This document shows, in pieces, positions 18,073 to 26,481 of a stretch of DNA of 64,000 bases. Each line of letters begins with the position of its first letter. Position 1 is the first letter of the stretch. Under the pieces are notes generated by a model. That model was given only the letters and a program-made list of their open reading frames with translations, did not search any database and was not told the DNA's origin. A program made the translations under genes and the position numbers. Origin of the DNA: Kangiella profundi (GTDB lineage: Bacteria; Pseudomonadota; Gammaproteobacteria; Enterobacterales; Kangiellaceae); NCBI RefSeq assembly GCF_002838765.1, contig NZ_CP025120.1, positions 1,984,001 through 2,048,000 of the forward strand, given 5' to 3'.

Positions 18073-18432
18073 ATGTCTAAGATCACGATCCTCGCTGGTG
18101 ACTTCCCAAGCGGCAATGGTCACTTTTCATTTCGTAATTTCACCCTCCCAGGCGACAGCAATCATTACCTCTGCGAGACTGTTAATATTAATCAACTTGA
18201 GTCATTCAACCGTGTTAATAGACAAATGGTTACCATGCTTGGGGTAGGCGAACGAACTGAGCGAATGTTGGAAGACTTGACTCAGGATCATGTTCTATTT
18301 ATGGCGCGCCTCAAAGATAAAAGACGTTTTGTCGGACTCACGGATAGCCGAACCTTCGACAAAATGATTCAGGCAAGGCGTATCGAAGGCAATAAAAGTG
18401 AAGCTTTAACCAAAGCTCCTTCAGCAGCATAA
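18073..18432 (+). CDS. Unrecognised conserved-looking cytosolic protein, 119 aa
   Basis: I do not recognise the family. The start is sure: AAGGAG five nt before ATG. There is no signal peptide or membrane helix. The first 35 residues look like a beta-strand domain (SKITILAGDFPSGNGHFSFRNFTL). A helical middle follows (INQLESFNRVNRQMVTMLGVGERTERMLEDL), then a basic strand (VLFMARLKDKRRFVGLTD) and a polar, probably disordered tail ending TKAPSAA. It is preceded by a leader ORF and hairpin and converges on epmA with only 5 bp between stop codons. A small regulatory or stress protein is possible; nothing in the sequence settles it. Confidence 0.8.
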   Translation: MSKITILAGDFPSGNGHFSFRNFTLPGDSNHYLCETVNINQLESFNRVNRQMVTMLGVGERTERMLEDLTQDHVLFMARLKDKRRFVGLTDSRTFDKMIQARRIEGNKSEALTKAPSAA

Positions 18433-18437
18433 ATCTA

Positions 18438-19388
18438 TTAGGCTCGATCCCAGGGAAAAGCGATAACATCGCTAATATCGTTGGTTGCAAGCTTAATCAT
18501 CAACAGGCGATCGAGCCCTAAAGCCACCCCGGAACACTCCGGTAACCCATGTTCCAATGCTTCAATAAAGTGTTGGTCGATAGCCATTTCTGGCAGATTA
18601 TTTTGTACCCGCCACCTGTTATCAGCCTCAAATCGCTTTAACTGTTGGTCACAATCGGCAAGTTCATAAAAGCCATTTGCCAGCTCAATACCTTCAATAT
18701 AAAGCTCAAAGCGATGAGCAACTCTTGAGTCTGTCTCTGAGATACGAGCTAGAGCAGCCTGGCTCGCTGGATAATCGTAGATAAAACAGACTGAGTCATT
18801 CAACCCAAGCTGAGGTTCAATCTTATCTTCAAACAGTAAGCTCAAATAATCATCTCGCTCCAACTCATCGGGAAGCAAGCCAAGATTAGAGCGGGCAAAC
18901 TGTTCAAGCTCCTCATCATTGATGGATAAGGGGTCTATACCAAGGAATTCAATAAAGGACTGCTGATAGCTCAGATCCTGTCGCTGCTTCGGCCCAAGCA
19001 CCTTAGACACAAGTTCATAGACCTCATCCATCAACTGCAAATGGTCAAAATCTAAACGATACCATTCCAACATAGTGAACTCAGGGTTGTGCCTGCTCCC
19101 CACCTCATCCTGGCGAAATGCTTTGCATATTTGATAGATTGAACCGGAACCTGCTGCTAGCAAGCGCTTCATGGCGTACTCAGGAGAGGTCTGCAAGATC
19201 CCCTGCTCCTGGGAGCTAACTTGAGCGATCATTGAACGCATATAACGATCAGTAACTCCGTAATGCGATAGGGAAGGAGTATCGACCTCTAGTACCTCTC
19301 GTTCAGCAAAGAATGCTCTGACTGTCGCCAGTAACTCAGCACGGGCCTTAAGGTTTTGTAGTGATGCGGAGGGTTTCCAGTGGGTCAT
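18438..19388 (-). CDS. epmA: Elongation factor P-(R)-beta-lysine ligase
   Basis: 316 aa class-II aminoacyl-tRNA-synthetase-like enzyme (LysRS catalytic core without the anticodon domain), as in E. coli EpmA (325 aa). Motif 2 is RQDEVGSRHNPEFTMLEWYR and motif 3 lies in SGVALGLDRLLMIKL near the C-terminus. It attaches (R)-beta-lysine to Lys34 of EF-P. ATG at 19388 gives MTHWKPSASLQNL, which matches the family N-terminus; an upstream extension would run through a repeat hairpin and is rejected. Its substrate (efp) and partner enzyme (epmB) are within 2 kb. Confidence 0.96.
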   Translation of the reverse strand: MTHWKPSASLQNLKARAELLATVRAFFAEREVLEVDTPSLSHYGVTDRYMRSMIAQVSSQEQGILQTSPEYAMKRLLAAGSGSIYQICKAFRQDEVGSRHNPEFTMLEWYRLDFDHLQLMDEVYELVSKVLGPKQRQDLSYQQSFIEFLGIDPLSINDEELEQFARSNLGLLPDELERDDYLSLLFEDKIEPQLGLNDSVCFIYDYPASQAALARISETDSRVAHRFELYIEGIELANGFYELADCDQQLKRFEADNRWRVQNNLPEMAIDQHFIEALEHGLPECSGVALGLDRLLMIKLATNDISDVIAFPWDRA

Positions 19389-19430
19389 AGGCTTGATTCG
19401 AAGATGCACTATTTGGTTTAACAAAATACA

Positions 19431-19452
19431 GGGCAGACACATAGGTCTGCCC
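19431..19452. repeat. Short palindromic repeat (GGGCAGAC / GTCTGCCC)
   Basis: A perfect 8-bp inverted repeat with a 6-nt loop, followed by CCTAC. It resembles a widespread class of small dispersed palindromes seen upstream of genes in many bacterial genomes. Only one copy was noticed in this window. Confidence 0.55.
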
Positions 19453-19628
19453 CTACCGTTCTAAACACCCTCTAGCGCAGAAAAAATATTCTTAGGCTAA
19501 ACACCTGGCATGTGAGGACGCGGAGTTATGAAGCTCTAGCCCTATACTACCTAGCGGAAATAAAATTGTTAGGCTCATCGGCAAATCAATATTGTTCGCA
19601 AAATCAACCTGTACACCTAGCACAGGGA

Positions 19629-19731
19629 AATTCTTGCTAGACAAGGCTTGCTTATTTTTAAATGGGGGGAGTTTAGCTCCACTAAACGACCTTCTTTAAA
19701 AATAAGCGTAACGCAGTATAGCGAGAATTTA
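19629..19731. repeat. About 100-bp imperfect palindrome downstream of efp
   Basis: Nested inverted repeats share one axis: aaattcttgct / agcgagaattt on the outside (one mismatch), a perfect cttatttttaaa / tttaaaaataag pair (19651-19662 and 19695-19706), and an inner gttta / taaac. It ends 6 bp from the efp stop. It may act as a terminator for efp or be a miniature mobile-element relic. The remaining bases between epmA and efp (19389-19736) hold no gene. Confidence 0.65.
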
Positions 19732-19736
19732 ACAAG

Positions 19737-20300
19737 CTAGGCGCGAGAAACGTAATCGCCAGTACGCGTATCGATCTTAAGCTTATCACCAATATTCACA
19801 AATAGAGGTACTTTTACCACAGCGCCTGTGTGCATGGTTGCTGGCTTTGAGCCACCGCTTGATGTATCACCGCGCAGACCTGGGTCAGTATCGGTTACTT
19901 CTAGTACCACAAAGTTTGGTGGCGTGACGTCGATTGGGTTACCGTTCCAAAGCGTGATCAGGCATTTATCCTGTTCAATTAAATATACGGCTTTGTCGCC
20001 TACTGCATTTTTATCGGCTGAAACCTGCTCGAAGGTGTTTGGATCCATGAAGTACCAGAACTCGCCATCGTTGTAGAGGTATTCCATATCCGTATCCATG
20101 ACATCGGCTGTTTCGATGGATTCACCTGATTTAAAAGTTTTTTCGACGGTGCGGCCGGTTAGCAAGTATAATACTTTGGTTTTACTGAAGGCCTGGCCTT
20201 TACCGGGACGAACGAACTGGTTGTCGACCACCGTACAGGGTTCGCCGTCTAGCATAATTTTTGTACCATTACGTAAGTCGTTAGTGGTAATTGTTCCCAT
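19737..20300 (-). CDS. efp: Elongation factor P
   Basis: 187 aa, the normal length of EF-P, with the three beta-barrel domains of the tRNA-mimic. The modified residue is Lys34 in [10 protein letters not shown], the beta-lysylated type made by EpmA/EpmB. The C-terminal [25 protein letters not shown] and TGDYVSRA are standard. It relieves ribosome stalling at polyproline motifs. It is divergent from epmB with only 27 bp between start codons. Confidence 0.97.
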   Translation of the reverse strand: MGTITTNDLRNGTKIMLDGEPCTVVDNQFVRPGKGQAFSKTKVLYLLTGRTVEKTFKSGESIETADVMDTDMEYLYNDGEFWYFMDPNTFEQVSADKNAVGDKAVYLIEQDKCLITLWNGNPIDVTPPNFVVLEVTDTDPGLRGDTSSGGSKPATMHTGAVVKVPLFVNIGDKLKIDTRTGDYVSRA

Positions 20301-20327
20301 GTGTTCCTCTGGATTTCAATTAGGTTT

Positions 20328-21359
20328 ATGATTCAAAACTTGCAGATTCTACCGCGAAATGACTCATATTGGCAGGAGCGAGAGTGGAAAAAGTTGCTCG
20401 CCGGAGCGATTTCTTCACCTTTTGAGCTCTTGTCACGACTGAATCTGTCTCCCGATCAGCTACCCTACTCCATTCTAGATAAGCATCGCTTTATTCAAAA
20501 GGTCCCTGCTCCTTTCATTGATAGGATGGAAATTGGAAACCCCAATGATCCTCTTTTACGTCAGGTGTTGGCATTGAGTGAGGAAAACAATACTGTGGAG
20601 GGGTTTGTTTCCGACCCTTTGCAAGAACAGGAATCTGAAATTCCAGGTCTGCTACACAAATATCGTTCACGCGTTCTGGTCATGCTGTCTACGGCCTGTG
20701 CTATTAACTGTCGCTACTGCTTCCGCCGCGAGTTTCCCTATCAGGAACATCAGACTGGGCGCGACGGATGGTCTGCGATTTTTGATTACCTGCGAGATCA
20801 CCCTGAAATCAATGAGGTTATTCTAAGTGGGGGCGATCCTCTGGCGGTCAGTGATGCCTACCTCAATGATTTTATCCAGCAACTAAGTGCAATACCTTCT
20901 GTTATCAGATTGAGAATTCATACACGGCTACCAGTGGTCATTCCGCAACGAGTGACGCAGGGCTTTGTTGACGCCGTAACTCAAAGTCGCCTGCAAACTG
21001 TTGTGGTCTTACACATTAATCACCCGAATGAAATTGATGAGCTTTTTTCCAAGTCGTTGTCCAGACTACATAGAGCAGGAGTCAGCCTTCTCAACCAAAG
21101 CGTACTTTTAAAAGATGTTAACGACGATAGTCGCATTTTAGCCGAACTTAGCGAAAAATTGTTTGCTAGCCATATATTGCCCTATTATCTACATCTGCTG
21201 GATAAAGTCAGTGGCGCACATCATTTTCTGGTATCGGATCAGCAGGCAAAATCCATTATGCAACAATTGCATCAAAAGATTGCCGGCTTTCTTGTTCCAA
21301 CTCTGGTTCGCGAGGAAGCCGGAAAGAACAGCAAAACCCCTCTGGATCTCGGTTTTTAG
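20328..21359 (+). CDS. epmB: EF-P beta-lysylation protein, lysine 2,3-aminomutase
   Basis: 343 aa radical SAM enzyme. The [4Fe-4S] cluster motif is CAINCRYCFR, followed by ILSGGDPL (SAM binding) and the PLP lysine region near the C-terminus. It converts (S)-alpha-lysine to (R)-beta-lysine for EpmA. ATG at 20328 gives MIQNLQILPRN and a length equal to E. coli EpmB (342 aa); a 9-codon longer frame exists but is unlikely. No separate promoter fits in the 27 bp shared with efp, so its promoter probably lies inside the efp 5' coding region. Confidence 0.95.
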   Translation: MIQNLQILPRNDSYWQEREWKKLLAGAISSPFELLSRLNLSPDQLPYSILDKHRFIQKVPAPFIDRMEIGNPNDPLLRQVLALSEENNTVEGFVSDPLQEQESEIPGLLHKYRSRVLVMLSTACAINCRYCFRREFPYQEHQTGRDGWSAIFDYLRDHPEINEVILSGGDPLAVSDAYLNDFIQQLSAIPSVIRLRIHTRLPVVIPQRVTQGFVDAVTQSRLQTVVVLHINHPNEIDELFSKSLSRLHRAGVSLLNQSVLLKDVNDDSRILAELSEKLFASHILPYYLHLLDKVSGAHHFLVSDQQAKSIMQQLHQKIAGFLVPTLVREEAGKNSKTPLDLGF

Positions 21360-21486
21360 CTTTAAATAATCAAAGACTTAGTACCAAATAAAACTGGCGC
21401 TTGTTGCACCTATTCGCTAATATAAAAGCCATAACTTCAAAAGATAATAATACTAGTTTGCCTAGTATCAGGCTAAGGAGAATGGA

Positions 21487-23259
21487 GTGGCCTTAACTCA
21501 AGGACAATTGGGGCTCACAGTACGAGTCAGAAACGATTCCATGGTGGCGGATATCCCTGCCAGCGTGAAGGCGGCAGAACATTGGTTGGAAAATCTGCCT
21601 ATTGCTGACATGGGCGAAACAGCTTCCAAAATTTTCCATTATCTGTATGACCTCAATCAATCACCTTTAGCCCCTAAAGAACGCCTACAAATACTTGAAG
21701 CCGTTGTTCCAACCTGTGAAACCTTAATTGACTCCCTGTCAGAGATATATGTTCACAGCCCACTTAAATATTCACAGAAATTACAATCTGCCTCAGAGCT
21801 GGTACATGCTTTGGCCTCTGAACTGGTGTTTGGCTTCAACGCAGTAATTGAAGACATTAACTTAAACCCACAAATGCTGGAAAAATACAACAAGACCATT
21901 CTTCCGGCAGCTTGCGCTAATGCTTTGCATTATCTGGGTGAAATACAACTGCAGCGCTATCAACTTTATAAATCAGTCGGGGGCAAGATTTGGCGTCAAC
22001 AAAATATAATTTTTAAGTTAGCCACTGCTAATGACTTCCTTGAACACAGGCTTAAAAAATTATCAACGCCATTAGTTAGCGTTAAAAAACAATTACTCAT
22101 CAATTTGACACTATCAATCTGCAACCCTTATCAAATGAAACATGGCGAGGCCAGTGCAGTTTATGAGTCATTGAAAGTTTTAGCTAGCTATATCGAACTG
22201 ATCTCAGGTACCAACAGCAATACCCTGTTTGCCTACTTACCCGAAACTGAAATTCCCCCACAACCAGCAAACGCCATCGAGAATGAATCACAACAAAAAT
22301 TTGGCATTGATTTAACTCAGGCCATTGCCGTGCTTGAAAACAGCATGATGGAAAAAAGAAGCGGTTTCCTGTCTAGATTCAAAAAAACCGCTGAAATATC
22401 GCTGGATGAGGACTTAAAAGCTCAGGTTCTAGAAAGCTGGAATACTGTAAAAACACGTAATTTCATCCGCATTAATTCAAACGAAAGTACTCAAGTGGCA
22501 GTTGGTTTAGCGGGCTCTCATCATTTTCTAGTAGAAAGAGACGGCAAGGCACTTCATGATCGTTTCTATGGAACGACGAAAAAAACCAAGGCCTTTCAGG
22601 TTGAGTCTCTTCAACTTCAGCAGGAAGAAAGCCAGCACGGTTTTGTCTGGAAGCAGTCTCGTCCCAGAGGCATGGATATTCAAGACAAGCGCACAACTGA
22701 AGATGCCTTCGCCTCAATTTATAAGCCGCGTACATTTGATCAGCGCAAGCTCGAAAAAGAAGATCACCCATATAAAGAATTAAAGACACGGGCCAAATTT
22801 GAGTGGATCAACGGTGTCGTCAAAGATGTCAGTCCGGCGGGATTCTGTGTGGCATTTGAAAAAGCACCATCGCAGTATGCAGAAACTAATGAGCTGGTGA
22901 CGGTAAAGAACTTCAAAAACGGTAAGGAAATGTATAATCTGGGCCTAATCCGTTGGAATCGCTGGCAGGGCCATGACGTGTTTCTGATTGGAGTAGAGCT
23001 GATTTCACCGGAAGCAACGCCTGTTCGAGCAACCCTCGACTGGGATTACGCCAAACCAGCATACCATCATAACGGATTACTGCTTCCTGAAATGCCAAAC
23101 GCAGGTATTGATTCAAGCCTGATTTTGCCACCTCTTGGCTATCGCTCAGGCCAGACAGTCGCTATTATGACTCCCGAAGAAGAGTATAAGGTAGAGCTAA
23201 CACGCAAAGTGATTGAAACGGATAATTTTATCCAGTTTCATTATCGACAAAAACTTTAG
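21487..23259 (+). CDS. PilZ-like domain protein, 590 aa
   Basis: Starts at GTG 21487, six nt after AAGGAG; an ATG just upstream is followed at once by a stop. The first 450 residues are helix-rich and unrecognised, with no membrane segments. At about 460-550 a PilZ-like beta-barrel is suggested by NGVVKDVSPAGFCVAFE (the D-x-S-x-x-G pattern) and LGLIRWNRWQGHDVFLIGVELIS, with a basic KTRA before it. PilZ domains bind c-di-GMP; whether this one keeps the RxxxR site is unclear. It is followed by a FimX-like protein, suggesting a shared c-di-GMP/pilus or surface-behaviour role. Confidence 0.75.
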   Translation: MALTQGQLGLTVRVRNDSMVADIPASVKAAEHWLENLPIADMGETASKIFHYLYDLNQSPLAPKERLQILEAVVPTCETLIDSLSEIYVHSPLKYSQKLQSASELVHALASELVFGFNAVIEDINLNPQMLEKYNKTILPAACANALHYLGEIQLQRYQLYKSVGGKIWRQQNIIFKLATANDFLEHRLKKLSTPLVSVKKQLLINLTLSICNPYQMKHGEASAVYESLKVLASYIELISGTNSNTLFAYLPETEIPPQPANAIENESQQKFGIDLTQAIAVLENSMMEKRSGFLSRFKKTAEISLDEDLKAQVLESWNTVKTRNFIRINSNESTQVAVGLAGSHHFLVERDGKALHDRFYGTTKKTKAFQVESLQLQQEESQHGFVWKQSRPRGMDIQDKRTTEDAFASIYKPRTFDQRKLEKEDHPYKELKTRAKFEWINGVVKDVSPAGFCVAFEKAPSQYAETNELVTVKNFKNGKEMYNLGLIRWNRWQGHDVFLIGVELISPEATPVRATLDWDYAKPAYHHNGLLLPEMPNAGIDSSLILPPLGYRSGQTVAIMTPEEEYKVELTRKVIETDNFIQFHYRQKL

Positions 23260-23394
23260 CTAACACACATCCCAAAATAGATTTCCATGGGGCTTGGGAA
23301 ACAAACCAGGTTAATGTTAAATTTGTGGGGCAGTTAAATCATTTTCTAAAAAAAGCGGATACCATAAGGGATCCTCAAGGTAACTCGATTTGTG

Positions 23395-25464
23395 ATGAAA
23401 AAACAGAGCAATAATTCACCAATAAACACCCTGATTTTCTCTAGCTCAGCCAATGAGAGTGAGCAGCTTGCAAGCCATTTGAAAAATCAGGGACTTCCTA
23501 TTCGCCATCAGGTTGTTGCCAACAGTGAGCAGCTAAAGGCTGCCATTGACGACAAACAATGGCAACAAGCTATATTCATTGACGAGCTTGATAACCTGCC
23601 GATTCAGCAGGCTCTCACTTTGTTGAAAACTCAGAAGCAATCAGTGCCAGCTATTCTACTAAGCAGTAATTACTCTGAAGAGCAACGATTTGACGCAATT
23701 GCAAAAGGCGTTAAAGACTGCATCCCAAGTAGTGCCAAAGATTTGCTGACATTGTTAATAAAACGTGAGCAACTATTGGTCAACGCCGAAGAAAAAGTTG
23801 CCGAGTCAACTAAGATGGTTTCTGAAACCTCTAAACGAAATCAGTTACTGCTTGAAAGCTCAAAGGATGCAATCGCCTACATTCATGATGGTATGCATAT
23901 CTATACCAACCCAACGTACCTTGATCGCTTCGGTTATGAAGAAGATGACATTATAGTCATGACCATCATGGATTTGATTGACTCTGAGGACACCGACAAA
24001 ATCAAATCACTGCTCAAAGAGCAAGCCAAAAGCGGTGAAGAAGTTAAACAGGTTCTCAAGGGCAAAAATGCCAATGGTGAAATCTTTGAAGCCGAGTTTA
24101 TTGTTTCGTCAGCAATTTACGATGACGAACATTGTGTTCAGCTTGTCGTTCGTGAAGTCAGTGATCAAACTGAATTACTGAAGAAACTCAAAGAAGTTAG
24201 TGAAATTGATCAGGTAACAGGCCTCTTTAATCGACCAGCCTTCATGGGCAGATTGAAAACCATCACCGAAAAATCACGCGATACCAAAACAGATACGGTA
24301 CTCTACCTGGTAGAAATAGATAAGTTCTCTAAATACCGCTCCGAATATGGTATTGCTGCCTGTGATGACCTGCTGAAAGATATTGCTGACTGGATGAAAT
24401 CACACGTTAGCAGTGCTGCGATATTAGCAAGAATTAGTGATAGTAGTTTCGGCATTATTCTCTCGGAAAAAGGACTGTCTTCCAGTGAATTACCAAAAAA
24501 ACTACTAGCAGAAATTGGTTCCCACCTATTTGAGGTTTCCGAGCAGACCCTGCATATCGGTTTTAGCATCGGCGGTGTAACCTGTCATGACAATGACCTT
24601 GACCCTGACAAGCTGGTACTGCATGCAACAGCTGTTAGTCACAAGGTTCAAGATGCAGGTGGTAATGGATTTGAGCTATTCAACCCATCAATTGACAGTT
24701 TATTAACTGAAGAAGAAAAAGTGCTTTACGATGAGTTTGTTCAGGCCAGAGATGAAGGTCACATGACCCTCTTCTACCAGCCCATGATGAGCTTACAGGG
24801 TAGCCCCGCTCAACAGTACATCTGCTACTTCCGCTACAAAATGCAAGATGGTAAGTGGGGCTTAGGTAAAAATATATTCCCGATTTTTGAAAAGGTAGGT
24901 ATCGATGCCGATATCGACAAAATTACCTTTACTCACAGCTTAAAAATGCTAGCTAAAGAAAAAGCCGAAGGTAAGCAAACCAAGCTGTTCCTGACACTTC
25001 ACCCAAATACATTACTTCGTGAAGATGCCAGCCGCTGGGTTCGTCAAAGCATCGCAAAGGCCGGCATTGACAGCAATAGCCTGATACTGACTCTAAAAAG
25101 TCACTTCGCAGCGACTTACCTGAAAAAAGCCATCGAGTTACGAGATATTTTCAATAAAGATGGTATAAGGTTCTGTTTATCAGGCGTGCAAGCCGATGAG
25201 CTTGAATTGATTCAGTCGATTCGCCCTAACTATGTAGCCTTTGATGGACAAATGATTGAGGTTCTCAAGCAACAGGGAACTGACAAAATCGTACCATTAA
25301 TTCAGGCAGCTCATAATGTTGAAGCCAAGGCGATTATTACTAACCTTGAAGAAGCATCTTCATTAGCTCAAATTTGGCCATTAGGCGTAGATTTCGTAAC
25401 CGGTAATTACATCTCAAAACCGATGTCTAAGCTAAATTATGACTTTACGGACAACGATTTCTAA
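23395..25464 (+). CDS. FimX-like REC-PAS-GGDEF-EAL protein, degenerate
   Basis: 689 aa, the same size and domain order as Pseudomonas FimX: receiver-like domain (about 12-125, phosphorylation Asp not evident), PAS (about 150-265), GGDEF (about 275-430) and EAL (about 445-685). The GGDEF loop reads ARISDSSFG instead of RxGGDEF. The EAL start reads ICYFRYK instead of E-x-L-x-R, and the downstream DDFGxG motif is replaced by CLSGVQAD. Neither cyclase nor phosphodiesterase activity is expected, so a c-di-GMP-binding effector role (in FimX, control of type IV pilus assembly) is inferred. GTG at 23392 is an alternative start. Confidence 0.85.
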   Translation: MKKQSNNSPINTLIFSSSANESEQLASHLKNQGLPIRHQVVANSEQLKAAIDDKQWQQAIFIDELDNLPIQQALTLLKTQKQSVPAILLSSNYSEEQRFDAIAKGVKDCIPSSAKDLLTLLIKREQLLVNAEEKVAESTKMVSETSKRNQLLLESSKDAIAYIHDGMHIYTNPTYLDRFGYEEDDIIVMTIMDLIDSEDTDKIKSLLKEQAKSGEEVKQVLKGKNANGEIFEAEFIVSSAIYDDEHCVQLVVREVSDQTELLKKLKEVSEIDQVTGLFNRPAFMGRLKTITEKSRDTKTDTVLYLVEIDKFSKYRSEYGIAACDDLLKDIADWMKSHVSSAAILARISDSSFGIILSEKGLSSSELPKKLLAEIGSHLFEVSEQTLHIGFSIGGVTCHDNDLDPDKLVLHATAVSHKVQDAGGNGFELFNPSIDSLLTEEEKVLYDEFVQARDEGHMTLFYQPMMSLQGSPAQQYICYFRYKMQDGKWGLGKNIFPIFEKVGIDADIDKITFTHSLKMLAKEKAEGKQTKLFLTLHPNTLLREDASRWVRQSIAKAGIDSNSLILTLKSHFAATYLKKAIELRDIFNKDGIRFCLSGVQADELELIQSIRPNYVAFDGQMIEVLKQQGTDKIVPLIQAAHNVEAKAIITNLEEASSLAQIWPLGVDFVTGNYISKPMSKLNYDFTDNDF

Positions 25465-25470
25465 AGTTGT

Positions 25471-26373
25471 CTAATTCTGCTTGGCCCGGTTCGAGCTGTG
25501 CTGCTGTTCAACCAGTGGCAGTAGTTCGAGCAGCGAATCCAGATAGCCGAAGTTAAGAACGCAATCAGCCGACTTTCCCAAAGTCGGCTTTGCTTTAAAA
25601 GCAACACCAATACCAGCCTGATGCAACATTTTTAAATCATTGGCACCATCACCAACAGCAATGCACTGTTGCTCGGATAGGCCTGCATCTATAGCCCATT
25701 CTTTTAAACTGGTAGCTTTAACCTGTGCATTAACAATCGGATGCTGCACTTCCCCAGTTAAATGCTTCCCATCGTCCAGTAAGCGATTGGCGCGAACGCG
25801 GGTAAAAGGAAGTCTCGTTGCTAACTCTTCCGCAAAAGGCATAAACCCACCCGATGCAATAGCAATTTCTCCACCTTGTTGCACAATAAACTGACAAAAA
25901 GTCTCAACTCCCATATTGAATATTAACTGCTCTTTAACCACTTGTATGGAGTCCATAGACAAGCCCTTCAGCTGTTTTACTCTTCGCTCCAGGCTTTGAT
26001 TAAAGTCGAGCTCACCTCGCATGGCGGCTTCAGTAATTTTGGCAACCTGCTGTCCAACACCAGCTTCGACTGCTAATTGATCTATTACTTCAATAGGAAT
26101 CAAAGTTGAATCCATATCAAAGACTACTAATTTAAAGGGCCCAAATTTTTCTTGCTTTGGGAGCAGGCAGTAGTCAAATCCTTGAGCCAGACTTTGCTCA
26201 TAAAGTGCAGATTTTAAGGCCTGCTCATCGTCAGTTTTAATAGAGAAAAGCTCAATTTTCGAACCTAAGTCAGATACTAACTGATTGATATCAGCCAAAG
26301 CAGACAGGGACAAAAGATTAAGTTTAGATTCAGTATTCTGTTGATTAAATAGATATAAAAAGTAATCGACCAT
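25471..26373 (-). CDS. serB: Phosphoserine phosphatase
   Basis: 300 aa HAD-superfamily enzyme; last step of serine synthesis (O-phospho-serine to serine). Motif I is FDMDSTLIPIE, motif II is ASGGF, and motif III/IV is GDGANDLKMLHQAGIGVAFKAKP. An N-terminal ACT-like region of about 90 residues precedes the catalytic domain, as in E. coli SerB. The C-terminal tail EQQHSSNRAKQN is extra and polar. It is divergent from the AhpA/YtjB-like gene, the same arrangement as E. coli serB/ytjB, and converges tightly (6 bp) on the FimX-like gene. Confidence 0.96.
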   Translation of the reverse strand: MVDYFLYLFNQQNTESKLNLLSLSALADINQLVSDLGSKIELFSIKTDDEQALKSALYEQSLAQGFDYCLLPKQEKFGPFKLVVFDMDSTLIPIEVIDQLAVEAGVGQQVAKITEAAMRGELDFNQSLERRVKQLKGLSMDSIQVVKEQLIFNMGVETFCQFIVQQGGEIAIASGGFMPFAEELATRLPFTRVRANRLLDDGKHLTGEVQHPIVNAQVKATSLKEWAIDAGLSEQQCIAVGDGANDLKMLHQAGIGVAFKAKPTLGKSADCVLNFGYLDSLLELLPLVEQQHSSNRAKQN

Positions 26374-26481
26374 GGTTTGTGAGGTAGCTGCGCTATTGTG
26401 TGGTTCTATTCATAAGAACAAACTATGGTATATTAAGCCCAAATAAAAGCCCATTTTAATTTATAGAAAAGGGATATCAGT

